A stretch of DNA of 19,558 nt from the NCBI GenBank assembly GCA_018822065.1, contig JAHJKV010000122.1, positions 1 to 19,558 of the forward strand, given 5' to 3'. The notes below the pieces were generated by a model. That model worked only from the letters and a program-made list of their open reading frames with translations, had not been told where the DNA came from and searched no databases. Of the stretch, positions 12,519 through 19,558 are shown piece after piece (within the stretch, counting starts at the first letter, position 1; each line of letters starts with the position of its first letter). This DNA comes from Pseudomonadota bacterium. Lineage in GTDB: Bacteria; Desulfobacterota; Desulfovibrionia; Desulfovibrionales; Desulfovibrionaceae. Both the position numbers and the translations under genes were made by a program.

Positions 12519-14942
12519 TCAGCGGATCAGACGATTCGCCAGCTTCACGGCTTCCACCGCATCGGTGCTGAATCCGTGCGCTCCGATGGCCTGGCAGAAG
12601 GAGTCCGTCACCACCGCGCCACCAATGATCACCTTGGTGGCAAGTCCCCGCTCAGCCACAAGTTTCACGGTATCCTCCATGCGGACCATGGTGGTGGTCA
12701 TCAGGGCTGAGAGCCCGATGAGTCCAGCCCGGTGCTCCTCGGCCGCATCAACGATGGTGGTCGCGGCAACGTCCTTGCCCAGGTCCACCACGTTGAAACC
12801 GTGGTTCCTGAGCATCAGACAGACGATGTTCTTGCCAATGTCGTGGATATCGCCCTCCACCGTGGCCATGACCACCGTGGGTTTGTCCTGGACGCCATCC
12901 TTTTCCAGCAGCGGCTTGAGGCGCTCAAATGCCTTTTGCATGGTTTCGGCGGAGAGCAGGAGCTGGGGCAGGAAGTATTCCTTGCGCTCATATTTCTCGC
13001 CCACGATCATGATGGCCGGGATCATCAGCCCGTTCACCAGGGCAAAGGGATCTGCGCCGCGCTCCAGGGCCGCCTCCACTCGGCTGACGATGGCCTCGCG
13101 GCAACCCGTGATGACCCCGACGAAGAGCTCTTCCGGGTCATCGGCTGGCGGCGCAGGCAAGCCAGCCACAGGCGCGCCCGTGGCCGGAGCAGCGCCTGAA
13201 CCCGAAGGCTGCCAGTCGGAAAAGGACGCGATATAACGTCCGGCCTGGGGGTCACGGTGCAGGAGCACCTCGGCCGCGCCCATGGTCTCGCGCAGACGAC
13301 TTGAGGCCGGGTTGCCTATGAAGGAGGTCATGCCCGCCCCCAGACACAAGGCCAGGAAGGTCGAGTTCAGAAGTTCGCGGGCTGGAAGGCCAAAAGAGAT
13401 GTTCGAAAGGCCCAGGGTAGTAGCCAACCCAAGGGTTTCGGTGCAGTAGCGGATAGTCTCCAGGGTGGCTTTCGCCGCCTCGGGCTTGGACGAAACCGTG
13501 AGGGCCAGGCCGTCCACCACGATGAGCCGTCGGGGAATGCCCAGGGCCTCGGCCTCGGCCACCAGGCGTTCAATGATGGCTAGCCGATCCTTGGCTCTAA
13601 CCGGCAACTTGCGGCCTTCCAGGGGGAGCAGAATAAAGGGTGCGCCATAGTCTCGACACAGGGGACCCATCTCGGCCATACGGCCTGGTTCGCCGGAAAT
13701 GGAGTTCACCAGGGCAGAGCCGGGGTAGGCGTCCAGGGCGGCCTTGACCGCCTCGACATTGGGCGAGTCTAGACACAGGGGACAGGTGAAACGTTCCACC
13801 AGACTGGTGACCAGCCGGGGCAGCAGGTCCACCTCGTCCACCATGGGCGCGCCGACATTGACGTCCAGAATGGGCGCACCCAGGGCCAATTGCTCCTGAG
13901 CGAATTGGATGGCTGTGTCAAATCGGCCCTCCTGCAACTCGGCGGTCAGATTCTTCTTGCCCGTGGGGTTAATCCGTTCGCCGATAATCGCCGCAGGATG
14001 TTCCAGGCCGAGGGGCACGGATTCGGCCCGGGAAGTCAACACTACGCGGGCAGGGCTGGTTGGTTCCGGGCGCTTCCACTGCAATCCCTCACAGGCCGTG
14101 ACCAGGGCGCGGATGTGGTCCGGTCCGGTGCCACAGCAGCCGCCAATAAACTTGGCTCCCAGCTCGGCAAACCGCCTGGACTGCTCGGCAAAGGCTTCGG
14201 GCGAGAGCCGGAAAACCGTGTTTCCATCCTTGTCCAGTTCCGGCAAGCCAGCGTTGGCCGCGACGTAGAGCGGGGTGGAGAGACGGGGAAGCATGGCCTG
14301 GACCACGTCGAGAATCTGCTCCGGTCCGGCGGAACAGTTGGTGGCCACAAGGTCCACGCCCATATTCTGGACAGTATCCACAAAGACCAGAGGCGTCGTT
14401 CCCGTGAGGGTGCGCCCCTGCTCAAAGGTCATGGAGATACCCACCGGCAGGTCGCAGACCTCGCGGGCGGCCACGACAACGGCGCGGGCCTCGGCCAGGT
14501 CGAAGTGCGTTTCGCCCAGGATGAGATCGGCCCCGCCGTCCACGCATCCCCGGATCTGCTCCTTGAAACAGTCCACCATCTCCCGGAAGGTCATCTCGCC
14601 CAGAGGTTTGACGAACAATCCGGTGGGTCCGACCGAGGCCGCCACGTATGCGTGCCCGGCGGCCGATTTTTTGGCCAGACGGCACATCTCGCGGTTCAGT
14701 TCATAGGCATCCGCATCCAGCCCGAGTTTGTGGCTCGTGCCCCCGAAGGTGTTTGTGGTCAAAATCGTGGCCCCGGCCTTGCGGTAGTCCTCGTGAACGC
14801 CACCCACTACCTCGGGCTGCTTCAGGCCGAAAAGCTCTGGGCTCATCCCAGGCGGCAGTCCGCGCTGCATGAGCAGAGTGCCATAGCCGCCATCAAAGAA
14901 ATATATATTGCCGTCTTTGAGAATCTTCTTAAAATCTGTCAT
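12519..14942 (-). CDS. metH: Cobalamin-dependent methionine synthase (core MetH lacking the reactivation domain)
   Basis: This 807-residue enzyme transfers a methyl group from methyl-THF through methylcobalamin to homocysteine. Module order: homocysteine/zinc barrel (1-290) with Cys203, Cys269 and Cys270 as zinc ligands; methyl-THF (pterin) barrel from 'IIGERINPTGKK' (319-330) to about 575; an Ala/Pro-rich linker (580-602); cobalamin cap and Rossmann domain with 'EGDIHDIGKN' (696-705), where His700 is the lower cobalt ligand. The chain ends after the cobalamin domain, so the SAM-binding reactivation domain of the 1227-residue E. coli enzyme is absent. Such short forms occur in anaerobes and need a separate activase. 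GGGAGG five bases before the ATG marks the start. A promoter and candidate operator lie at 15024-15057. Confidence 0.94.
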   Translation of the reverse strand: MTDFKKILKDGNIYFFDGGYGTLLMQRGLPPGMSPELFGLKQPEVVGGVHEDYRKAGATILTTNTFGGTSHKLGLDADAYELNREMCRLAKKSAAGHAYVAASVGPTGLFVKPLGEMTFREMVDCFKEQIRGCVDGGADLILGETHFDLAEARAVVVAAREVCDLPVGISMTFEQGRTLTGTTPLVFVDTVQNMGVDLVATNCSAGPEQILDVVQAMLPRLSTPLYVAANAGLPELDKDGNTVFRLSPEAFAEQSRRFAELGAKFIGGCCGTGPDHIRALVTACEGLQWKRPEPTSPARVVLTSRAESVPLGLEHPAAIIGERINPTGKKNLTAELQEGRFDTAIQFAQEQLALGAPILDVNVGAPMVDEVDLLPRLVTSLVERFTCPLCLDSPNVEAVKAALDAYPGSALVNSISGEPGRMAEMGPLCRDYGAPFILLPLEGRKLPVRAKDRLAIIERLVAEAEALGIPRRLIVVDGLALTVSSKPEAAKATLETIRYCTETLGLATTLGLSNISFGLPARELLNSTFLALCLGAGMTSFIGNPASSRLRETMGAAEVLLHRDPQAGRYIASFSDWQPSGSGAAPATGAPVAGLPAPPADDPEELFVGVITGCREAIVSRVEAALERGADPFALVNGLMIPAIMIVGEKYERKEYFLPQLLLSAETMQKAFERLKPLLEKDGVQDKPTVVMATVEGDIHDIGKNIVCLMLRNHGFNVVDLGKDVAATTIVDAAEEHRAGLIGLSALMTTTMVRMEDTVKLVAERGLATKVIIGGAVVTDSFCQAIGAHGFSTDAVEAVKLANRLIR

Positions 14943-15014
14943 GTTGGCCTCCCTAACAGAGACACCTTACGGCCCCGGACCCTCTGCGTCCAGTCACCCT
15001 CCGGCGTCTCCCGT

Positions 15015-15046
15015 CATATTTGTATATCAGCATATTTCGATATAGC
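15015..15046. repeat. Two imperfect 16-base direct repeats in the metH promoter
   Basis: The units 15015-15030 and 15031-15046 both start CATATTT and contain ATAT at the same offset, with 11 of 16 positions equal. They are AT-rich in a GC-rich setting and overlap the palindromic candidate operator, suggesting more than one protein contact. Confidence 0.4.
15024..15043. promoter_or_regulatory. Candidate methionine-pathway operator (SahR-like) in the metH promoter
   Basis: ATATC (15024-15028) and GATAT (15039-15043) form a dyad with a central ATAT (15032-15035), seven of ten symmetric positions. It covers the -10 box and spacer of the metH promoter, a position fit for repression. Methionine genes of Desulfovibrionales are known to be controlled by the ArsR-family repressor SahR at AT-rich palindromes; assignment to SahR here is inference from gene context. 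Confidence 0.45.
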
Positions 15047-15057
15047 AGCAAAATCAA
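15029..15057 (-). promoter_or_regulatory. metH promoter
   Basis: Reading leftward, TTGATT (15057-15052) and TATGCT (15034-15029) are separated by 17 bases, a good sigma-70 pair. Transcription would start near 15022, leaving a leader of about 80 bases before metH. I saw no cobalamin or SAM-type riboswitch in that leader; it is too short for the former. Confidence 0.55.
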
Positions 15058-15180
15058 GCCTTTTTTCATGTTTCCACCTTCGGGACCGTCTTCAAGGTGA
15101 AGTTGCTCGACCCGGCTCAGGCGGCCTGAAGGGCAATCACAGCCGGGATTTTCCTTCCAGGACGCCACCGGGGAAAGGGA

Positions 15181-15216
15181 TTGAAAAGGCGAGGCAAAAC
15201 ATATACTATCTATAAT
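15181..15216 (+). promoter_or_regulatory. Promoter region of rpoH
   Basis: TTGAAA (15181-15186) is followed by TATACT (15202-15207, 15-base spacer) and a perfect TATAAT (15211-15216, no good -35 at 17 bases). Either -10 would start transcription near 15214-15223, after or at the TTG that could otherwise be read as the rpoH start, so the site also helps fix the start codon. No CIRCE element is seen in 15047-15266. Confidence 0.5.
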
Positions 15217-15266
15217 TGCCCCAACCGAAGAAGACAGCGGCATTACGCCGCGAGGACTACTCATAC

Positions 15267-16259
15267 ATGAAGCCGGATTCAAGCGACCTCCCTGAGGGCG
15301 ACGGCGAACTGCAGTCCCCTCCCGGCCCCGCCCTCGACGACGCCGGACTGAAACCTACACCGCAGCTGCCAGCTACCTTCCACCAGAAGAGCAGTGCGGT
15401 GGTCGCACGCGACCCCATGCAGCTCTACCTGCGGGAAATCGCGCGCTTTCCCATGCTCGAGCCGGATGAAGAAGTGCGCCTGGCCCGCCGCGTCGTCGAA
15501 TCCGGCGACCAGGACGCCGCCTTTCGCCTCGTTTCCTCCCACCTTCGCCTGGTGGTGAAAATCGCCATGGATTTCCAGCGCCGCTGGATGCAAAACGCCC
15601 TGGACCTGATCCAAGAAGGCAATGTGGGCCTGATGAAGGCTGTTGGCAAATTCGACCCGGAAAAAGGGATCAAGTTCTCCTACTATGCGGCCTTCTGGAT
15701 CAAGGCATACATCCTCAAGTACATCATGGACAACTGGCGCATGGTCAAGATCGGGACCACCCAGACCCAACGCAAGCTGTTCTACAACCTGAACAAAGAG
15801 CGCCAGCGTCTCCAGTCCATGGGCTTCGAGCCTTCCACCGAAGACCTCTCCGATTCCCTGAATGTTTCCGTGGAAGACATCGACGAAATGGACCAGCGCC
15901 TGAGTCGAGGCGACATGTCCCTGAATCTGCCCGTTGGCGAAAACTCCGATACCTCCCGGCTTGATTTCCTGCCTTCTCTCGGGCCGGGAATTGAGGAGAC
16001 CATGGCCTCGAATCAGATTTCAGACATCCTGCTCACCAACTTAAAGGCAATCGAACCCACGCTGAACGATAAGGAGCGGGCCATCCTGAACGAACGGCTG
16101 CTTTCTGATTCACCTGCCACCCTGCGGGAGATCGGCGAGCGCTACGGCGTGACCCGCGAACGAGTGCGCCAGATCGAGGCACGGCTGCTGGAAAAGCTCA
16201 AAACCTACCTTGAAGAACGCGTGGAAGATTTCTCTCCCGACTGGATACACCATGGTTAA
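15267..16259 (+). CDS. rpoH: RNA polymerase sigma-32 factor (RpoH)
   Basis: The 330-residue protein directs RNA polymerase to heat-shock promoters. Region 1.2/2.1 begins 'DPMQLYLREIARFPML' (49-63), region 2 holds 'DLIQEGNVGLMKAVGKFDPEKG' area (113-134) and 'FSYYAAFWIKAYI'. The sigma-32-specific RpoH box is seen as 'QRKLFYNL' (168-175), which separates it from RpoD and RpoS. Region 4 has 'LREIGERYGVTRERVRQIE' (286-304). About 45 N-terminal residues, rich in Pro, Asp and Ser, extend beyond the 284-residue E. coli protein. ATG 15267 has GAGGA upstream; a TTG at 15216 lies inside the promoter -10 and is unlikely. Control by temperature or chaperones cannot be seen. Its end overlaps the next gene by eight bases. 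Confidence 0.92.
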   Translation: MKPDSSDLPEGDGELQSPPGPALDDAGLKPTPQLPATFHQKSSAVVARDPMQLYLREIARFPMLEPDEEVRLARRVVESGDQDAAFRLVSSHLRLVVKIAMDFQRRWMQNALDLIQEGNVGLMKAVGKFDPEKGIKFSYYAAFWIKAYILKYIMDNWRMVKIGTTQTQRKLFYNLNKERQRLQSMGFEPSTEDLSDSLNVSVEDIDEMDQRLSRGDMSLNLPVGENSDTSRLDFLPSLGPGIEETMASNQISDILLTNLKAIEPTLNDKERAILNERLLSDSPATLREIGERYGVTRERVRQIEARLLEKLKTYLEERVEDFSPDWIHHG

Positions 16260-17004
16260 CAACCACCTGATCGACCTCAAAGCCCTGGCCAAGAAGATGG
16301 CCAAGGACCTGCCTGTGGCGGCCTTCTACATCGACCACGCCACCGAGGTTTCCTTTTCCTGGGATCTCTTCTTCAATCATCCGCTCGTGCTCAAGCTCCA
16401 GGAAGACAGTCTATCCTTCCTCTATGACGACTACATGTTCGGCATCGAACACTCCAAGAAAGTCGCCCATGACGCCGCCGCTATCGTCCTGACCGAAGAG
16501 TCGGGACTGGAAACCGAAGAGAAGCGCCATCTTGCCCTCCTGGCCCAACTGGCGGGACTGTTGCACGACGTGCAACGCGAAGAGGACGACCACGCCCGCC
16601 GCTCGGCAGACGCCGTGGCCACCATCCTCGAAGGCTATCCCCTTCAGAACCGGGACATCAAGCTTATTGCCACGGCCATCTCCAGCCACGAGGACCGCAC
16701 CAAGACCGACGATTATCCCGATCCCCAGACCCGACTGCTGTGCCAGGCGCTCTACGATGCCGACAAATTTCGCTTCGGGGCAGACATTTTCTCCACCACC
16801 ATGTGGCTCTATTGCGACTACGAATCCTGGTCCATGGCCGAGATCGCCGGGCAGTTCCCCAAGGGAATCTCCGCTGCCAGAGCCGTGGTCAATACCTTGA
16901 GGACCACCACCGGGAAAAGCTATGGGCCGGAGATCATCGGTCAGGGCATCGGACTCGGCGAAACCATGCTCCGACACGTCATCAAAGCATCCAAAGAAGG
17001 ATAG
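16252..17004 (+). CDS. HD-domain metal-dependent phosphohydrolase
   Basis: This 250-residue protein has the HD superfamily signature: His67 in 'GIEHSKKV', His105-Asp106 in 'AGLLHDVQREEDDH', His114, His146 in 'AISSHED' and Asp169/Asp171 in 'LYDADKFRFGADIF'. The set fits metal-dependent phosphohydrolases acting on nucleotides or similar phosphates; the substrate is unknown. ATG 16252 lies inside the last codons of rpoH (eight-base overlap), which points to translational coupling with the sigma factor. Upstream in-frame codons (from 16210) would lie wholly within rpoH and are not needed for the domain. There is no signal peptide. Four bases separate its stop from the TPR lipoprotein gene. Confidence 0.85.
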   Translation: MVNNHLIDLKALAKKMAKDLPVAAFYIDHATEVSFSWDLFFNHPLVLKLQEDSLSFLYDDYMFGIEHSKKVAHDAAAIVLTEESGLETEEKRHLALLAQLAGLLHDVQREEDDHARRSADAVATILEGYPLQNRDIKLIATAISSHEDRTKTDDYPDPQTRLLCQALYDADKFRFGADIFSTTMWLYCDYESWSMAEIAGQFPKGISAARAVVNTLRTTTGKSYGPEIIGQGIGLGETMLRHVIKASKEG

Positions 17005-17007
17005 TCC

Positions 17008-18735
17008 ATGAACTTCGCTCTCCGGACACTCGCGATATTCCTCCTGCTCACCCTGGCTGGCTGTGCCGCGCACCGCCCGAAAATGGCACCACCGGCCAAG
17101 CCCCTCTCCGCCGAGGCGCAGCTCACTTACGACTATCTGCTCTATCTCGACCAGCGCTCGCTGCTCATGGCCATCACCCAGAGTGACCCCCAGCCAGACA
17201 CGGAAGACTACGACCTGGCCATAGCGGTGCAGGAGATCGCAGCCGATGCCCTGGGCAAGGTCATCGCCAAAGAGCCCTCGGCCATGCTCTATGGCGAACT
17301 GGCTTCTCTGTATTTCAACCCCCACCAGGTTCAAACCGCCCTGGACATCCTCCGCCAGGGACTGGGACTCTACCCCGATGACCGAACCCTTCTCGGACTC
17401 ACGGTCAACGCCAACCTGCTCAAGAACGACAGTGAGATGGCGACCCTCACCCTGGAGGAATACCTCCTGACCAATCCCGACGACACCGAGGCGCGCATCC
17501 GTCTGGTAACCATCCTTGTAGAAATCAAACAGTACGCGCGCGCCCTGGACCAGATCGAAAAGATCCCGGCAGCCGATCGCAATCTTTCCGTTCGCTACTT
17601 AAAGGCCCGGGCGCAGTCCCGCATAGGCAACAGGACCGAGGCCAAGAAGACCCTCCGGGCCATCCTCAAGGAAGCGCCGGACCACTATGAATCCCTGACC
17701 GAGCTTGCCTTTATCCAGGAGTTGGAAGCGGACTTTCTGGATGCCATCCGAACCTACACCACCCTCCTGAAGCTCGGAGGTCCGGAGCCGGAAATCCTGC
17801 AGCGCATCATCACCCTGAACCTGAAGCTCAACAGGGTGGACGCGGCCCTCAAGGCGGCCCTGGATGGCCCGAACACCAAATCCTTTCTGCTCCAGGCCGC
17901 TGGCCTCTTCCTGAACCAGGACTTCCCGGCCCAGGCCTCAGCCGTGCTCGACAGGCTCGGCGCCCTGGCCCCTGTGCCACCCGAATATTATTTCTACAAG
18001 GCTGTCATCGCCTTTGATGCCGAAAGCGACCCGACCAAGGCCCTCGAATTTTTAAACCAGGTACAGCCCGACCAGACAAACTACATCCAGGCCCTGATCT
18101 TCCGGGTCCAGATACTCATGGACATGGGCCGCAAGGATGAGGCCATGAACCTCCTGCATGAGGGGCGTGACGCCTTCCCCGATGAGCTCAAGTTTGACCG
18201 GATGCTGGCGGAATATCTCGCCCTGGAAGATAAATACATCGAAGCCGCAGACATCCTCGAACAGGCCATCAACCGCCACGGCGACAACCCGGAACTGCTC
18301 TTCCAATATGGAGCCCTCCTCGATCTCCAGGGCCGCCGGGATGAGGCCATCGTCATCATGGAACGCATCATCGAAAACGACCCGACCAACGCCGAGGCGC
18401 TCAACTACGTGGGCTACACCCTGGCCGAGGAAGGCCGCGACCTGGATCGCGCCATGGTACTCATCGAAAACGCGCTCCTCCAGAAGCCACAAAACGGAGC
18501 CATCACCGACTCGCTGGCCTGGGTGTTTTTCAAACAAGGCGAGATTGAAAAAGCCTGGATCCACATCAAGGACGCTGTCGGACTCATGGATAAGGACCCG
18601 GTCATATGGGAACATTACGGCGACATTGCCAAGGCCAAATCCCTCACGAAAGAAGCCCTGACCGGTTACACGAACGCACTGAAATTCAAGACTAAAAACG
18701 CTGAAGACATCCAGAAAAAGATTGACTCCCTATGA
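17008..18735 (+). CDS. TPR-repeat lipoprotein
   Basis: The 575-residue product has a lipoprotein signal peptide with lipobox L-A-G-C (Cys19) and then helical repeats throughout. Many are clear tetratricopeptide units, for example 'ALDILRQGLGLYPDDRTLLGL', 'ARALDQIEKIPAADRNLSVRYLKARAQSRIG', 'EALNYVGYTLAEEGRDLDRAMVLIENAL' and 'GAITDSLAWVFFKQGEIEKAW' stretches, given here as landmarks. Such proteins scaffold complexes at the inner face of the outer membrane. The final repeats (from about residue 460) resemble the C-terminal TPR block seen in many deltaproteobacterial homologues. AAGGA just before the HD gene stop is its ribosome-binding site. The stop overlaps the next lipoprotein start as ATGA, so a joint role in envelope biogenesis is reasonable but inferred. 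Confidence 0.88.
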   Translation: MNFALRTLAIFLLLTLAGCAAHRPKMAPPAKPLSAEAQLTYDYLLYLDQRSLLMAITQSDPQPDTEDYDLAIAVQEIAADALGKVIAKEPSAMLYGELASLYFNPHQVQTALDILRQGLGLYPDDRTLLGLTVNANLLKNDSEMATLTLEEYLLTNPDDTEARIRLVTILVEIKQYARALDQIEKIPAADRNLSVRYLKARAQSRIGNRTEAKKTLRAILKEAPDHYESLTELAFIQELEADFLDAIRTYTTLLKLGGPEPEILQRIITLNLKLNRVDAALKAALDGPNTKSFLLQAAGLFLNQDFPAQASAVLDRLGALAPVPPEYYFYKAVIAFDAESDPTKALEFLNQVQPDQTNYIQALIFRVQILMDMGRKDEAMNLLHEGRDAFPDELKFDRMLAEYLALEDKYIEAADILEQAINRHGDNPELLFQYGALLDLQGRRDEAIVIMERIIENDPTNAEALNYVGYTLAEEGRDLDRAMVLIENALLQKPQNGAITDSLAWVFFKQGEIEKAWIHIKDAVGLMDKDPVIWEHYGDIAKAKSLTKEALTGYTNALKFKTKNAEDIQKKIDSL

Positions 18736-19558
18736 ACAGAACCATCCCCCTGTTCCCGGCTGTCTGGCTGTCGCTGCTCCTTTTGACGCTTGCCCTCGGA
18801 GGTTGCGCCACCAGACAACTGCCACCCGCACCAGAGGCGACAAACAGCTTCAAGGCCTTCAAATCCGTCTACTTCTCGCCTCCCCAGGCACCTGGGCTGC
18901 TGGTAAATGCCAGTCTCTCCTGGAGGCAGGGCAAGAAGACCGCCCGCGTGATTCTCGACTTCTGGGGAGACTTTCAACAGGGCGACCGTTCCGGACGATT
19001 GCGCATGGACACCTGGTCCAATGTGGGTGGAAACCTCTCCTACCTGATGGAAGATGAGCAGGGCCTTGCCGCCTTCTACCCCGACCCCCCCAAGGTCTAT
19101 TCCCACACCGACCCAGTCACGGGCGCGCAATTGCTCGGCCTGCCCTTCCCCTTCTCCATGACTCACCTGGCCCAGCTCTTCGTGGGCAACTTTGCCCCCC
19201 TGGTCCCGCCGACCTTTGCCGCCGCCACCCGTGATGCCGACGGTGGACACCGGTTCACCTTCGCCAGGGGGCCGGTCACGGCGCTGGTGCTGGACGCGGC
19301 ATCCAAACCCATCGCCCTGGAAGGCCAGGTGGACCCCCTTCCGGGAACCAGCCCGGAACAGGCCAAAAAAACCAGCGGCCCCTGGCGCATTGCGTTTTCC
19401 CGTTACGAGGAAGCGACCGACGGCTTGCCCTCCCTTGCCACCACCCTCGACCTCTCCCTGCCAGCGGACGCGACCGGAATCTTGCGAATCAAGACGCGAC
19501 AGCTTACAGTCGCACCCTGGCCGGACACGGCCATGACACTCACCATTCCAGAAGAAGC
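18732..19558 (+). CDS. LolB-like outer-membrane lipoprotein, 3' end beyond the window
   Basis: This frame is open from ATG 18732 to the window edge (275 codons) without a stop. It has a lipoprotein signal peptide ending L-G-G-Cys25, then a beta-rich region: 'GLLVNASLSWRQGKKTARVILDFWG', 'RLRMDTWSNVGGNLSYLMED' and 'PKVYSHTDP' segments are typical of LolB/LolA-fold proteins that carry lipoproteins to the outer membrane. The fold assignment is by pattern only, so confidence is moderate. The ATG overlaps the TGA of the TPR gene (ATGA, 18732-18735), so translation is coupled. Because the stop is outside the window, total length and C-terminal features cannot be judged. Confidence 0.8.
   Translation, partial: MNRTIPLFPAVWLSLLLLTLALGGCATRQLPPAPEATNSFKAFKSVYFSPPQAPGLLVNASLSWRQGKKTARVILDFWGDFQQGDRSGRLRMDTWSNVGGNLSYLMEDEQGLAAFYPDPPKVYSHTDPVTGAQLLGLPFPFSMTHLAQLFVGNFAPLVPPTFAAATRDADGGHRFTFARGPVTALVLDAASKPIALEGQVDPLPGTSPEQAKKTSGPWRIAFSRYEEATDGLPSLATTLDLSLPADATGILRIKTRQLTVAPWPDTAMTLTIPEE

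Noticed and set aside
14943..15010. Riboswitch (cobalamin, SAM or SAH) in the metH leader
   Set aside because: The leader is only about 80 bases and shows no conserved core of these classes that I can recognise; promoter-level control fits better.
13890..15215. 441-codon open frame on the plus strand
   Set aside because: Most of it is antisense to metH, and its end runs through the metH promoter region; no domain or ribosome-binding site supports it.
15216..15266. TTG 15216 as the start of rpoH
   Set aside because: The TTG overlaps the TATAAT -10 box, so it would be at or before the transcription start; ATG 15267 has a GAGGA upstream.

Overview
The window looks like core chromosome of a moderately GC-rich Gram-negative bacterium, most likely a sulfate-reducing member of the Desulfovibrionaceae or a close relative (inference). 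Points in favour are a selenocysteine-containing SelD, a short MetH without its reactivation domain, a stand-alone GNAT of the N-acetylglutamate synthase type, a DUF3426-type zinc-ribbon membrane protein, and a sigma-32 gene that heads an operon of outer-membrane lipoproteins. I see no phage, transposase, CRISPR array, rRNA or tRNA.

Layout. (1) 1-2705: a copper module, copA (P1B ATPase) plus copZ (chaperone), with a dyad just upstream of copA. (2) 2707-4780: two leftward paralogous zinc-ribbon microproteins and the divergent selD, in which an in-frame UGA at 3596-3598 encodes Sec. This block is flanked by two copies of a structured intergenic repeat, one after copZ and one after selD, each in a convergent junction. 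(3) 4799-6131: leftward 5-formyl-THF cyclo-ligase followed by pgeF. (4) 6232-7648: rightward metallophosphoesterase, rlmH and a small acidic protein whose 3' end overlaps rsmG. (5) 7618-12401: a leftward run of TlpA-like lipoprotein, GNAT, hpt, zinc-ribbon/DUF3426 protein, an intrinsic terminator, radA and rsmG. (6) 12519-14942: leftward metH. (7) 14943-15266: a divergent regulatory region with a metH promoter and candidate operator and an rpoH promoter. (8) 15267-19558: a rightward, tightly coupled operon of rpoH (sigma-32), an HD-domain hydrolase, a large TPR lipoprotein and a LolB-like lipoprotein that runs off the right edge.

How the genes fit together. Most functions are housekeeping: metal export, selenium donor synthesis, one-carbon and methionine metabolism, purine salvage, rRNA methylation, recombination and the heat-shock sigma factor. 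The less ordinary signals are the Sec-SelD with its bacterial SECIS-like hairpin, the two repeat copies whose conserved frames carry unrelated but perfectly paired hairpins, the tandem zinc-ribbon microproteins with a palindrome covering a Shine-Dalgarno sequence, the methionine-type operator embedded in the metH promoter, and the radA start codon placed directly after a terminator U-tract. Several long ORFs antisense to real genes (for example 8262-9653 + and 9699-11075 +) are composition shadows and are not annotated.
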